NCBI RefSeq assembly: GCF_029541745.1
Contig: NZ_CP089746.1
Span: 4,473,559-4,537,558, forward strand
Source of the DNA: Streptomyces sp. LX-29
GTDB lineage: Bacteria; Actinomycetota; Actinomycetes; Streptomycetales; Streptomycetaceae
Direction of reading: 5' to 3'
DNA: 64,000 nt
This document shows positions 52,108 to 60,174 of this stretch, piece after piece. A model generated the notes under the pieces. The model was not told the origin of the DNA. It ran no database searches and saw only the letters and a list, made by a program, of their open reading frames with translations. Position 1 is the first letter of the stretch. Every line of letters starts with the position of its first letter. The position numbers and the translations under genes are program-made.

Positions 52108-52721
52108 CAGTGCCGCCCCCGCCCCCACCACCGTCGTCCCTGCCGCCATCGCCGCCACCGCCGCCATCGCCGCTGTCTCCGGCAGCGGAGCAGCCGGTGC
52201 CGCCACCGTCGTCGTCCCTGCCACCGCCGTCGTCGCCGCCTTCGACGGGGCCGAGGTCGCTGGCGCGGGCGCGTGCCCTGCTGCCGGAGCTGGTGGGGTT
52301 CGCGGCCGCCGGGGCGGCGGCCTATGTGGTCGACGTGGTGCTCTTCGTCTGGTTGCGTGGGCCGGGTGGGCTGGGCCCGCTCCCGGCCAAGGCGCTGTCC
52401 TTCGTGGCGGCGTGCTCGGTGGCGTACGCCGGGAACGCGGCGGGCACCTACCGCCGGCGCGCCCCGGCCGGCGCCCACGCCACCCGTCGGGCGGCGCGGT
52501 TCGCGGTCTTCTGCGGCATCAACGCGGCGGGCGCCGCGGTGCAACTGCTGTGCCTGGTGGTGTCCCACTACGGGCTGGGGCTGACCTCCGCCCGCGCGGA
52601 CGCCGTGTCAGGGGCGGGCGTGGGCATGGCGCTCGCCACCTGTCTGCGCTTCTGGGGGACTCGGACGTTGGTCTTCCGGGTGCGCCCGGGGCCGGGCGAG
52701 GTCGGTCGGCGGGACACATGA
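52104..52721 (+). CDS. GtrA-like small membrane protein
   Basis: ATG 52104 overlaps the ubiA stop; 205 aa. A Pro/Ser-only stretch at residues 2-50 (PPPPPPPSSLPPSPPPPPS and so on) precedes a GtrA domain of four helices (LVGFAAAGAAAYVVDVVLFVWL, ALSFVAACSVAYAGNAAGTY, FAVFCGINAAGAAVQLLCLVV, GVGMALATCLRFWGTRTLVF). In M. tuberculosis the GtrA-like Rv3789 lies next to dprE1/dprE2, where it was proposed as a flippase or scaffold. The Pro-rich tail is unusual for the family. Confidence 0.88.
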   Translation: MTVPPPPPPPSSLPPSPPPPPSPLSPAAEQPVPPPSSSLPPPSSPPSTGPRSLARARALLPELVGFAAAGAAAYVVDVVLFVWLRGPGGLGPLPAKALSFVAACSVAYAGNAAGTYRRRAPAGAHATRRAARFAVFCGINAAGAAVQLLCLVVSHYGLGLTSARADAVSGAGVGMALATCLRFWGTRTLVFRVRPGPGEVGRRDT

Positions 52722-52750
52722 ACGCCGAAGCGGCGGTAAGGGGCTGACTC

Positions 52751-53611
52751 ATGGACTGGCTGAAGAGAGTCCCCGGGATCGGCCCGGCCGTCACCCGGGT
52801 GATGCGCACCCACGCGTGGCGTTCGTACGAGGTCCTGGACCGGGTGCACTGGACCCGGCTGGCGGCCGCGATCACCTTCATCAGCTTCCTGGCGCTGTTC
52901 CCGCTGATCACCGTGGGCGCGGCGATCGGCGCGGCGGTGCTCAGCGAGGAGCGCATGCACCGGCTGGAGGCCGAGCTCGCCGAGCAGGTCCCCGGCATCT
53001 CGGGCCAACTGGACCTGAGCGGGTTGGTGGACAACGCCGCGACGGTCGGCATCGTCGCGGGCGCCCTGCTGCTGCTCGCCGGCATCAGCTGGGTCGGCTC
53101 GCTGCGCGAGTGCCTACGGGCCGTGTGGGAGCTGGACGAGGACGACGAGAACCCCGTGCTGCGCAGGCTCAAGGACGCCGGCATCCTGGTCGGCCTCGGC
53201 GGGGTCGCCCTCGCCTCCTTCACGGTGTCCGCCTTCACCGTCACCGCCGTCGACTGGTCCGCCGAACAGATGGGCGTCGACAAGGGCGGCTGGGGCGCCT
53301 GGCTGCTCCGGCTGGCCGCCTTCGTGGCGGCGGTGGCAGCCGACTTCCTGATGATGCTCTACGCCCTCACCCTGCTCCCCGGCGTCCAGCCGCCCCGCCG
53401 CGACCTCCTCCAGGCCGCCCTGATCGGCGCCGTCGGCTTCGAACTGCTCAAGCTGCTGCTCAGCGGCTATCTGCGCGACGTCGCCGCCAAGAGCATGTAC
53501 GGCGCCTTCGGCGTCCCCATCGCCCTCCTCCTTTGGATCAACTTCACGGCGAAGCTCACCCTCTACTGCGCGGCGTGGACCACGGTGCGACGCAAGTACG
53601 ACGTACGGTGA
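52751..53611 (+). CDS. YihY/BrkB-family membrane protein
   Basis: A 286-aa protein with about six helices and the family pattern RLAAAITFISFLALFPLITVGAAIG, then LLAGISWVGSLRECLRAVWELD, and YGAFGVPIALLLWINFTAKLTLYCAAW. YihY proteins were once called RNase BN; their real role is unclear (transport or envelope). It follows GtrA by 29 bp in the same direction and may be cotranscribed. AAGGGG precedes the ATG. Confidence 0.93.
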   Translation: MDWLKRVPGIGPAVTRVMRTHAWRSYEVLDRVHWTRLAAAITFISFLALFPLITVGAAIGAAVLSEERMHRLEAELAEQVPGISGQLDLSGLVDNAATVGIVAGALLLLAGISWVGSLRECLRAVWELDEDDENPVLRRLKDAGILVGLGGVALASFTVSAFTVTAVDWSAEQMGVDKGGWGAWLLRLAAFVAAVAADFLMMLYALTLLPGVQPPRRDLLQAALIGAVGFELLKLLLSGYLRDVAAKSMYGAFGVPIALLLWINFTAKLTLYCAAWTTVRRKYDVR

Positions 53612-53653
53612 TAAAGGTGACGCAAGGGACGTCTCAAGCCTCGGGTGGTGCAC

Positions 53654-53860
53654 ATGAGTGACATCCTCACGCGATTCCTGGCCTCGCTGTCCGACGACAG
53701 CCGCGAGAAGGTGCTCCAGCAGTCCGCCGAGCGCCAGGAGGAGCTGGCGGAGAGCTGGGAGAACCGGGCGGAGGAGCAGGGCGAGGACATCCTCGACGAA
53801 CTCGACCCCGCGTTGGCCGCCCACCAGGCGGCCGAGGAGATCGTCCGTGAGGCGCTGTGA
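53654..53860 (+). CDS. Small acidic helical protein, 68 aa
   Basis: ATG 53654 (MSDILTRFLASLSDDSREKVLQQ) is chosen; two GTG codons 6 and 9 bp upstream are alternatives. The protein is highly charged and helical (AERQEELAESWENRAEEQGEDILDELDPALAAHQAAEEIV), perhaps coiled coil. No family recognised. It follows yihY by 42 bp. The stop lies in a strong hairpin. Confidence 0.75.
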   Translation: MSDILTRFLASLSDDSREKVLQQSAERQEELAESWENRAEEQGEDILDELDPALAAHQAAEEIVREAL

Positions 53861-53875
53861 CGCCTCACGGACGAT
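53840..53875. terminator. Hairpin overlapping a stop codon
   Basis: ATCGTCCGTGAGGCG (53840-53854) and its exact complement (53861-53875) form a 15-bp stem with loop CTGTGA, which contains the TGA stop. It ends the plus-strand gene and probably also the convergent one (stop 53953). Confidence 0.82.
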
Positions 53876-53952
53876 GAGCAGGGCGGGTCAGTCGCCCGCG
53901 CGGCGGAACGCGGCGTCGGCGTGGCGGAACGTGGCGTCGGCGCGGCCGCCGT

Positions 53953-55119
53953 TCACTTGGGCGCCTGCCGCCAGTCGTTGGGGTCGATGCGCTCGGTCCA
54001 CACCATACGTTCCTTGATGTCCCGGGCCGGCCCGTTCTCGTGGTTCAGCGCCTCCTGGCTCTTGCTGTAGCCGGGGAGGAACGACTCCATGTCGGTGTCG
54101 TTCTTCAGCTCGTACTGGACGACGATGGAGCCGTCGGGCTCCTGGCTCTTGACCGAGTAGTACACGTCGTAGGAGCCGAGCAGCGACTCCGCCTCGTTGG
54201 TCTTGCCGCCCCACAGGTTGTCGACGCCCGAGAGGCCCGTCATGTCCTTGACGTACTTCAAGCCGAGCGCGGGCTTCGACAGCTCGGACAGCGAGTGCTT
54301 CACGTGGCCCTCGCCCTCCCCCTTGTACCAGGCGGTGAGGGTGTCGTCCCGGATCTTCGCCATGCTCGGGCTCTGGCGCAGCTGCTCGATGAACTTGTCG
54401 TGCTGCGAGAAGTGCAGCACCTTGTCGCCGCTGCCGGTGAGCCAGTCGCCCGCCAGGCCGCGCGGGGTCTGCTTGTTGGGGGACGGATAGGGGTCCAGCC
54501 CCTTCATGTCCCGCCCCAGCGCGTCATAGCGGTCGACGTCGATGTCGGCCGTGCTGTTGATGTCCGTGCGGAGCTTGTCGGTGTTGAACCACTGGTCGAG
54601 CCCGATGTTCTGCATCAGGGTGATCGACAGGTTCTGGTCGGCCTGGAACGCCACGCGGAGCAGGTCGCCCAGCTCGTCCGACGCGTCCTTGATCTTCTTG
54701 TTCAGTTCCTGGAGGGACTTCTCGTCCTTGGCCTTCTCGGAGGTCGTCACCTCCAGCGTCCCGTCGTCCTTCTCCTTGACGGTCAGCCCCTGAGTGGCGA
54801 ATCGTTTCACCGCCTCGTTGAGGTTCTTCTGGGCGGCCTTCAGCTCACCGACCCCGTCCACCATGGCCTTCTTGACCGCCTCGACCACCTTGGCGGCCGC
54901 CGTGATCTGCCGTTGGATGTCGTCGATCTGCGCCCAGGCGTACGGGGCGGCCGCGCCCTCCCAGTACCCCTTGTCCTTCAGCGGCTTGAGCACGTCGTCG
55001 CGGACGTCGTCGTCCAGGTTCTTGATCCCGTCGTACACCTCCTGCCACTTGGTGGCGAGGGTGTCCAGCGGGCCGAAGTCCGCTTCCCGGAAGCGGGTGT
55101 AGAAGCTGTCCTTCGCCAT
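53953..55119 (-). CDS. WXG-type protein, 388 aa
   Basis: ATG 55119 shares a base with the upstream stop. The N-terminal helical hairpin has Trp53 and Gly55 (DKGYWEG) and starts FGPLDTLATKWQEVYDGIKNL, similar to the 781-aa WXG protein of the first cassette. Residues 60-170 are coiled-coil-like. The C-terminal 200 residues (HFSQHDKFIEQLRQSP, YDVYYSVKSQEPDGSIVVQYELKNDTDMESFLPGYS) look like a globular domain of unknown function. A secreted WXG-headed effector or structural protein is inferred. Confidence 0.85.
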   Translation of the reverse strand: MAKDSFYTRFREADFGPLDTLATKWQEVYDGIKNLDDDVRDDVLKPLKDKGYWEGAAAPYAWAQIDDIQRQITAAAKVVEAVKKAMVDGVGELKAAQKNLNEAVKRFATQGLTVKEKDDGTLEVTTSEKAKDEKSLQELNKKIKDASDELGDLLRVAFQADQNLSITLMQNIGLDQWFNTDKLRTDINSTADIDVDRYDALGRDMKGLDPYPSPNKQTPRGLAGDWLTGSGDKVLHFSQHDKFIEQLRQSPSMAKIRDDTLTAWYKGEGEGHVKHSLSELSKPALGLKYVKDMTGLSGVDNLWGGKTNEAESLLGSYDVYYSVKSQEPDGSIVVQYELKNDTDMESFLPGYSKSQEALNHENGPARDIKERMVWTERIDPNDWRQAPK

Positions 55120-55727
55120 CAACGGCTCCAGCGCTCGTCGAGGAAGGGGGACTGCGGCTGTTGTGCCAGCGGCGGGTTCTGGTACTGCGGCAGCAGCGGG
55201 CTGTACGGCTGCTTGAGGCGGTTGAAGACGTCCTTGGTGCTCTGGTTCCGCTGGTGGTAGCTGTTGGCCGCCGCGATCAGACTCTCGGAGATGTAGGCGA
55301 GCCAGGCGGTCACCGTGCCCGCCTGGCGCTCCCAGTTCTTGTTGGAGGCCGTCAGCGCGGAGGCGATCTGGAGGCCCTCCACGCCCCGGGCGGCCTTCTT
55401 CGTCGGCTCCTCCAACGCGGCCGCCTGCTTGCTGAGCTTGTCGAACACCCCGTCAGCCTTGAGGGCGGCGCCCCGGAGCACCCCTTCCTCGATCTTGAGG
55501 TTGGGTGCCACCGGGCCGTGGACGCCCGGCGGCAGGCTGCGCGGGGGCAGCGGTGGGGCGCCGGGCAGGTAGGCGTTCGGCTGGTACGGCTGCGCCGCGC
55601 CCGGCGCCGGCACCGACCACTCGTTCAGCGTCGGCTTGCGCTCGGGCGGCAGCGGCAGCCCGCCGTAGCCGATCGGGTTGTCCGGCTTGGGCAGGTCGTC
55701 GCTGGTTCGCGGATTGTTGGTACTCAC
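55119..55727 (-). CDS. WXG-type partner protein, 202 aa
   Basis: GTG 55727 with a GGGGGA site; 202 aa. The N-terminal 75 residues are Pro-rich and disordered (LPLPPERKPTLNEW, PPLPPRSLPPGVHG). Then comes a helical segment of about 100 residues (LKADGVFDKLSKQAAALEEPTKKAARGVEGLQIA, WERQAGTVTAWLAYISESLIAAANSY). The end is PLLPQYQNPPLAQQPQSPF. It precedes the 388-aa protein with stop/start overlap, as the 117-aa protein precedes its 781-aa partner. Possibly a helical partner or chaperone. Confidence 0.8.
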   Translation of the reverse strand: MSTNNPRTSDDLPKPDNPIGYGGLPLPPERKPTLNEWSVPAPGAAQPYQPNAYLPGAPPLPPRSLPPGVHGPVAPNLKIEEGVLRGAALKADGVFDKLSKQAAALEEPTKKAARGVEGLQIASALTASNKNWERQAGTVTAWLAYISESLIAAANSYHQRNQSTKDVFNRLKQPYSPLLPQYQNPPLAQQPQSPFLDERWSR

Positions 55728-55813
55728 TCGTGCCGTCCCCCGTGTGCTCTGCGGATCCCTGGCGGATCTTTAACGCCACGAGGTTAGTCCAGGCCCGACG
55801 CGCCTCTCCAACC

Positions 55814-57085
55814 TCAGCCGCGCCGCGGCCAGCGCCGCCGCACCCCGTACGCGACCGCGCCCAGCGCCACCAGCGAGCCGCCCGCGATGCCGGCCGCCGT
55901 CCACTTGCCGGAGGAGCCGGAGCCGGTCGCGGCGACCGAGGCCTCGGCGGGCTTGCTGCCGCCGGGGTGCTTGGCGGTGGCCAGGCCCTCGGGGCCGGGG
56001 GCGACGAGGGTGCCCACCGGCTCGACCTTGCCGGACGCCTTGAACCCCCAGTCGAAGAGGCGGGCGGTCTCCCGGTAGACCTCGTTGTGCTCCTTCTTCC
56101 CGGGGTTCATCACGGTGACGAGGAGGACGCGGTCGCCGCGCTGGGCGACCCCGGTGAAGGTGGTGCCGGCATGGGTGGTGGAGCCGTTCTTGACGCCGGC
56201 GATGCCCTTGTAGGGCTTCATGTCGTAGTCGCCGGTCAGCAGGCGATTGGTGTTCTGTATCTCGAAGGAGTCGCGGATCGGCTTCCCGGACTTGTCCTTC
56301 TTGACCTTCTTGGTCTTCTCGTCCTTCTTGAACTCGCCGGGGAACTTCGCCGTCGCCGTCCCGCAGTACTCCCGGAAGTCCGCCTTCTGGAGGCCCGAGC
56401 GGGCGAACAGCGTCAGGTCGTAGGCGCTGCTGAGCTGGCCCTTCTCGTCGTAGCCATCGGGGCTGACGACATGGGTGTCGAGGGCGTTGAGCTCCTTGGC
56501 GTGGGCCTGCATGTCGCGGACGGTCTTCTGCTTGCCGCCGTTCATGGCGGACAGCACGTGCACGGCGTCGTTGCCGGACTTCAGGAAGACGCCCAGCCAC
56601 AGGTCGTGCACCGAGTAGGTGTGGTTCTCCTTGATCCCGACCATGCTGCTGCCCTCGCCTATGCCCTCCAGGTCGGACAGCGCCACCTTGTGGTTCTTGT
56701 CCTTGGGGAGCCGGGGCAGGACGGTGTCGGCGAAGAGCATCTTCAGGGTGGAGGCCGGGGCCAGCCGCCAGTGGGCGTTGTGGGCGGCCAGGACCTCACC
56801 CGACTCGGCGTCCGCGACCAGCCAGGAGCGACCGGTGAGGCCCTTGGGCAGGGCCGGGGCACCCGGCTTCAGGGCGACCTGGGTGCCGGGCCGGCCCAGC
56901 CGCTCGCCGCCCACCGTGGACATCTCGGCCGGGGGCTTCGGCTCCGGCGTCCTGGTGTTCCGGGAACCCCCGGGGCCCTCGTCGGCATGGGCGGGGACGG
57001 CGGCCAGCAGCACCGAGGCGGAGAGCGTCAGAGCCGCGGCGGCGGCGCGGGCCGAGGCGACCCGGCGGGGGGTGGGGGAAGTCAT
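55814..57085 (-). CDS. dacC: D-alanyl-D-alanine carboxypeptidase
   Basis: ATG 57085 gives 423 aa; GTG 57091 is an alternative. Signal peptide (RRVASARAAAAALTLSASVLLAAVPAHA). Active-site SxxK is PASTLKM, SxN is SGNDA, but the third motif reads KNGST where KTG is usual. A loop rich in Lys (EKTKKVKKDKSGK) lies before it. The C-terminus has a TM helix (AAGIAGGSLVALGAVAYGV) and RRRWPRRG, so the enzyme is anchored outside the cell. It trims pentapeptides in peptidoglycan. Confidence 0.93.
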   Translation of the reverse strand: MTSPTPRRVASARAAAAALTLSASVLLAAVPAHADEGPGGSRNTRTPEPKPPAEMSTVGGERLGRPGTQVALKPGAPALPKGLTGRSWLVADAESGEVLAAHNAHWRLAPASTLKMLFADTVLPRLPKDKNHKVALSDLEGIGEGSSMVGIKENHTYSVHDLWLGVFLKSGNDAVHVLSAMNGGKQKTVRDMQAHAKELNALDTHVVSPDGYDEKGQLSSAYDLTLFARSGLQKADFREYCGTATAKFPGEFKKDEKTKKVKKDKSGKPIRDSFEIQNTNRLLTGDYDMKPYKGIAGVKNGSTTHAGTTFTGVAQRGDRVLLVTVMNPGKKEHNEVYRETARLFDWGFKASGKVEPVGTLVAPGPEGLATAKHPGGSKPAEASVAATGSGSSGKWTAAGIAGGSLVALGAVAYGVRRRWPRRG

Positions 57086-57191
57086 GGACACGCGGGTGAA
57101 CGTATCGTTCGCGCTCCGTGAGCCGGCCGGCGGCTCCGGGTTGTCCGACCCACGCGCGGGTGTGCCCCGCCCGATGCCCATACTGGAAGCC

Positions 57192-57443
57192 ATGAAGCTC
57201 AGCCGCCCCGTCTCCTGGTTCCTGCTGTCCTTCGGGGCGTGGAGCTGGGTCATCTGGTTCACCTTCGTGAAGAATCTCTGGAAGGACAGCAGCGGGCTCG
57301 CGTTCGACGACGCCGGCGACCCCACCGCGTACTTCTGGGTGCATCTGCTGCTCGCGATCACCTCGTTTCTCTTGGGGACGGGCATCGGAGTGATCGGGTT
57401 CCGTGGGCTGCGCGCCCTACGACGGAGTGACGCCGCCGCGTAA
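57192..57443 (+). CDS. SCO4848-family small membrane protein
   Basis: ATG 57192 gives 83 aa. Two helices: VSWFLLSFGAWSWVIWFTFV and AYFWVHLLLAITSFLLGTGIGVIGFRGL. It matches the small protein next to dacC in Streptomyces (SCO4848 in S. coelicolor). The longer in-frame reading crosses dacC antisense and is rejected. Function unknown. The metallophosphoesterase starts 21 bp later in the same direction. Confidence 0.92.
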   Translation: MKLSRPVSWFLLSFGAWSWVIWFTFVKNLWKDSSGLAFDDAGDPTAYFWVHLLLAITSFLLGTGIGVIGFRGLRALRRSDAAA

Positions 57444-57464
57444 GGCGTCCTAGGGAGGTCCCGC

Positions 57465-58910
57465 GTGGTCGCGGTCTATGTCCTGGTGGCGCTCACCGTG
57501 CTCGGCCTGCTGGCCGGGGTGCACTGGTACCTGTGGCGACGGCTCATCCGCGATACGACGGCGCCCGGCGGCCGCGTACGCCGCGCCGGCACCGTGGCGG
57601 CCTTCCTGCTCCCGTCGATCACCGTCGCCGCCCTGGTCGGCGGGCGCGCCGGCGTCCCGTTCACGATCGAGCGGGTGCTCGCCTGGCCCGGCTATCTGTG
57701 GCTGGCGCTGGTCCTGTACCTGACCCTCGGCCTGCTGGTCGGCGAGGCCGTACGGCCGCTGCTGCGACTCCTGCTGGAGCAGCGGGACCGCCGGCACGGC
57801 CGGGATCGGGACCGCCGGGGCGCCGCACCGGCCGGGACCGAGACCCCGGCCCGCGCGGACGCCCCGGGCGATGCCGTGGACCGGGTGGCGGGCCGGACGC
57901 AGACCCCGGGGCACGGGCGGGCCCCGGTCGGCGCGGCGGTCCCGGACCCGGCCGGAGCCGGCTCCCCCGTCCGTACCGAGACCGCCCCCGCGGCCGAGAG
58001 GACCGTCGCCGACGCCGACGCCGACGCTCTCGACGGTCCGGCTCCGGCCGAGCCGGAGCCGGCCGCCGCGAGCCCCGCGGTCGGGTCCTCCCGCCGGCTC
58101 TTCGTCGCCCGCACCGTCGCCGTCGGCGCCGCCGCGGCGGCCACGGGCACCGTCGGGTACGGCACGTACAACGTGCTGCGCGGCCCGCGGATCAAGCGGG
58201 TCACCGTGCCGCTGGCGAAGCTGCCGCGGGCGGCGCACGGGTTCCGGATCGCCGTGGTCAGCGACATCCACCTGGGCCCGATCCTGGGCCGCGCGCACGC
58301 CCAGCGGGTGGTCGACACCGTCAACCGCACCGACCCGGACCTGATCGCCGTCGTCGGCGACCTGGTCGACGGCCGCGTGTCGGAGCTCGGCCGCGCCGCC
58401 GAACCGCTGCGCGGGCTCACCGCCCGCCACGGGGCGTACTTCGTCACCGGCAACCACGAGTACTTCTCCGGCGCCGCGCCCTGGGTGGACCACGTCCGGG
58501 AGCTGGGGCTGCACCCGCTGGAGAACGCCCGGGTGGAGTTCCCCGCCTTCGACCTCGCGGGGGTCAACGACCCCGCCGGCGAGAGGGAGGGCCAGGGCCC
58601 CGACTTCCAGAAGGCGTTCGGCGACCGCGACCCGGCCCGAGCCTCCGTGCTCCTCGCCCACCAGCCGGTGGTGATCCACGACGCCGTCGACCACGGCGTG
58701 GACCTCCAACTGTCCGGGCACACCCACGGCGGTCAGATATGGCCCGGCAACCTCGTCGCCGCCCTCGCCAACCCCACCCTGGCCGGCCTGGAGCGCTACG
58801 GCGACACCCAGCTCTACGTCACCCGCGGCGCGGGCGCCTGGGGCCCGCCGGTGCGCGTGGGCGCGCCGCCGGACGTCACGGTCGTCCAGCTCGCGGCCCT
58901 GCGCGCCTGA
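57465..58910 (+). CDS. Membrane-anchored metallophosphoesterase
   Basis: GTG 57465 has TAGGGAGG upstream; 481 aa. Two or three N-terminal helices, a Pro/Ala-rich linker, then SRRLFVARTVAVGAAAAATG, a Tat-like RR segment. The phosphoesterase motifs are all there: VSDIHLGP (DxH), GDLVDG, TGNHEYFSG, LLAHQP and SGHTHGGQIWP. Substrate unknown; homologues (YaeI-like) act on phospholipid or nucleotide analogues. It is cotranscribed with the SCO4848-type gene. Confidence 0.93.
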   Translation: MVAVYVLVALTVLGLLAGVHWYLWRRLIRDTTAPGGRVRRAGTVAAFLLPSITVAALVGGRAGVPFTIERVLAWPGYLWLALVLYLTLGLLVGEAVRPLLRLLLEQRDRRHGRDRDRRGAAPAGTETPARADAPGDAVDRVAGRTQTPGHGRAPVGAAVPDPAGAGSPVRTETAPAAERTVADADADALDGPAPAEPEPAAASPAVGSSRRLFVARTVAVGAAAAATGTVGYGTYNVLRGPRIKRVTVPLAKLPRAAHGFRIAVVSDIHLGPILGRAHAQRVVDTVNRTDPDLIAVVGDLVDGRVSELGRAAEPLRGLTARHGAYFVTGNHEYFSGAAPWVDHVRELGLHPLENARVEFPAFDLAGVNDPAGEREGQGPDFQKAFGDRDPARASVLLAHQPVVIHDAVDHGVDLQLSGHTHGGQIWPGNLVAALANPTLAGLERYGDTQLYVTRGAGAWGPPVRVGAPPDVTVVQLAALRA

Positions 58911-58921
58911 GCCCTACCGCC

Positions 58922-59770
58922 TCAGCCGGGGCGCCTCGCGGTCAGCACCACGTAGCCGAGGTCGAGCGCCGCGCCGATCCGCTTGAACTCCGCGACATGC
59001 CCGTCGAACTGGTCGCTCTTGACGCCGAAAGCCGCCGCGAAGGCGTCCGGCTTGGCCAGGGCGGCGGCTTCCAGAGCCTGATGGGACGGGCCGATGATGT
59101 CGTCGCCTAAGTCGGCCAGCTCCTCCAGGCGCAGCCCCGCCCCGCTGATCAGTCGCGGGTACTCCGCCAGCTCGATGTGGTCCGGGATCGCGAACATCGA
59201 GGCGGCGCGCTCGTAGGCCTCGCGCTCCTGCGCCGCGATCGGCTCCCGCAGCACGATGTCCATTACCGCGAGCCGCCCACCGGGGCGCAGCACGCGCGCG
59301 ATCTCCCCCAGGGCCTGGGCCGGGCTGTGCAGGTGGAACAGGCACTCCACCACCCACACCGCGTCGAACGAGTCGTCGGGGAAGGGCAGCTGCATGGCGT
59401 CGGCGCGCTGGAAGCGCACCCGGTCGGCGACCCCCTCGCGCTCGGCGCGCGCCGTCGCCCGATCGACCTGCACGGGGCTGATGGTGACGCCGACGACCTC
59501 GTCGACCGGCGTGGCCAGGGCCAGCCGCACGGCCGGCTTCCCGGAGTCGCAGCCCACGTTCAGGACCCGGCGGCCGGCGACCTCGCCGAGCTTGTGGATG
59601 ACGTGGTCGGCCAGCCGGGCGGCGGCCACCTCCACCGAGCTCCCGTCGTGCGGGGCCGGCCAGTAGCCGAAGTGCAGGTTCCCCTCCGACGCCTCGTCGA
59701 GGACGTCGGTGAGCCGGTCGTAGTGGTCCGCCACGTGGTCGGGGGTGATGTTCCGCGGTGTGTCGGTCAT
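58922..59770 (-). CDS. SAM-dependent methyltransferase with a TTA codon
   Basis: A 282-aa class-I methyltransferase of the small-molecule type. Motif I reads VLNVGCDSGKPAVRLA where the usual form is VLDVGCGTGxP. FQRADAMQLPFPDDSFDAVWVVECLFHL and LGEIARVLRPGGRLAVMDIV are normal. The leucine in ADLGDD (59108-59110) is TTA, so translation is probably bldA-dependent. The altered motif I may weaken SAM binding. Convergent with the metallophosphoesterase. Confidence 0.88.
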   Translation of the reverse strand: MTDTPRNITPDHVADHYDRLTDVLDEASEGNLHFGYWPAPHDGSSVEVAAARLADHVIHKLGEVAGRRVLNVGCDSGKPAVRLALATPVDEVVGVTISPVQVDRATARAEREGVADRVRFQRADAMQLPFPDDSFDAVWVVECLFHLHSPAQALGEIARVLRPGGRLAVMDIVLREPIAAQEREAYERAASMFAIPDHIELAEYPRLISGAGLRLEELADLGDDIIGPSHQALEAAALAKPDAFAAAFGVKSDQFDGHVAEFKRIGAALDLGYVVLTARRPG

Positions 59771-60174
59771 GGTCGACCCCTCCGTGTCGTCGTGCCCCTG
59801 CGCACGGCTGCTGCCGCCGCCGACGCCCCACCGTAGGGACCGCCGGCGGGTCGGAGGCCCCCCTATCGGCTCCAGTCTTCCGGCGTGCTGCTCTGGCCAA
59901 CGGTTCGGCTCCAGACCACGGTTCGGAGCCAGCCCGGTTCGGCTCCCGCGCCCCGTACGTCAGGCGTCGTCCAGGTCAGGCGTCGACCAGATCCGGTATC
60001 GACCGCGCGAGCGGCGCCCGCCCCTCACCGGCCGCCGCGCCGAGCGACTCGCCCTCATCCCGCAGGGCGCCGAGCCGCGGGACCGGCTGCTCGGCCCGCT
60101 GTGCCAGGAGACACCGCCGGCCGGGCTCGGCCCGAGGGAACGGGGCCTCTCGCACGAGCTGCCGCACCGCACGG
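59771..60174. other. Intergenic region with short direct repeats
   Basis: This 404-bp gap has no convincing ORF on either strand. At 59903-59950 CGGTTCGG occurs three times, each followed by CTCC or AGCC. GTCAGGCGTCG occurs twice at about 59958 and 59976. These may be operators or leftovers of duplicated DNA. The region holds the methyltransferase promoter and the end of the histidine kinase transcript. Confidence 0.5.
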
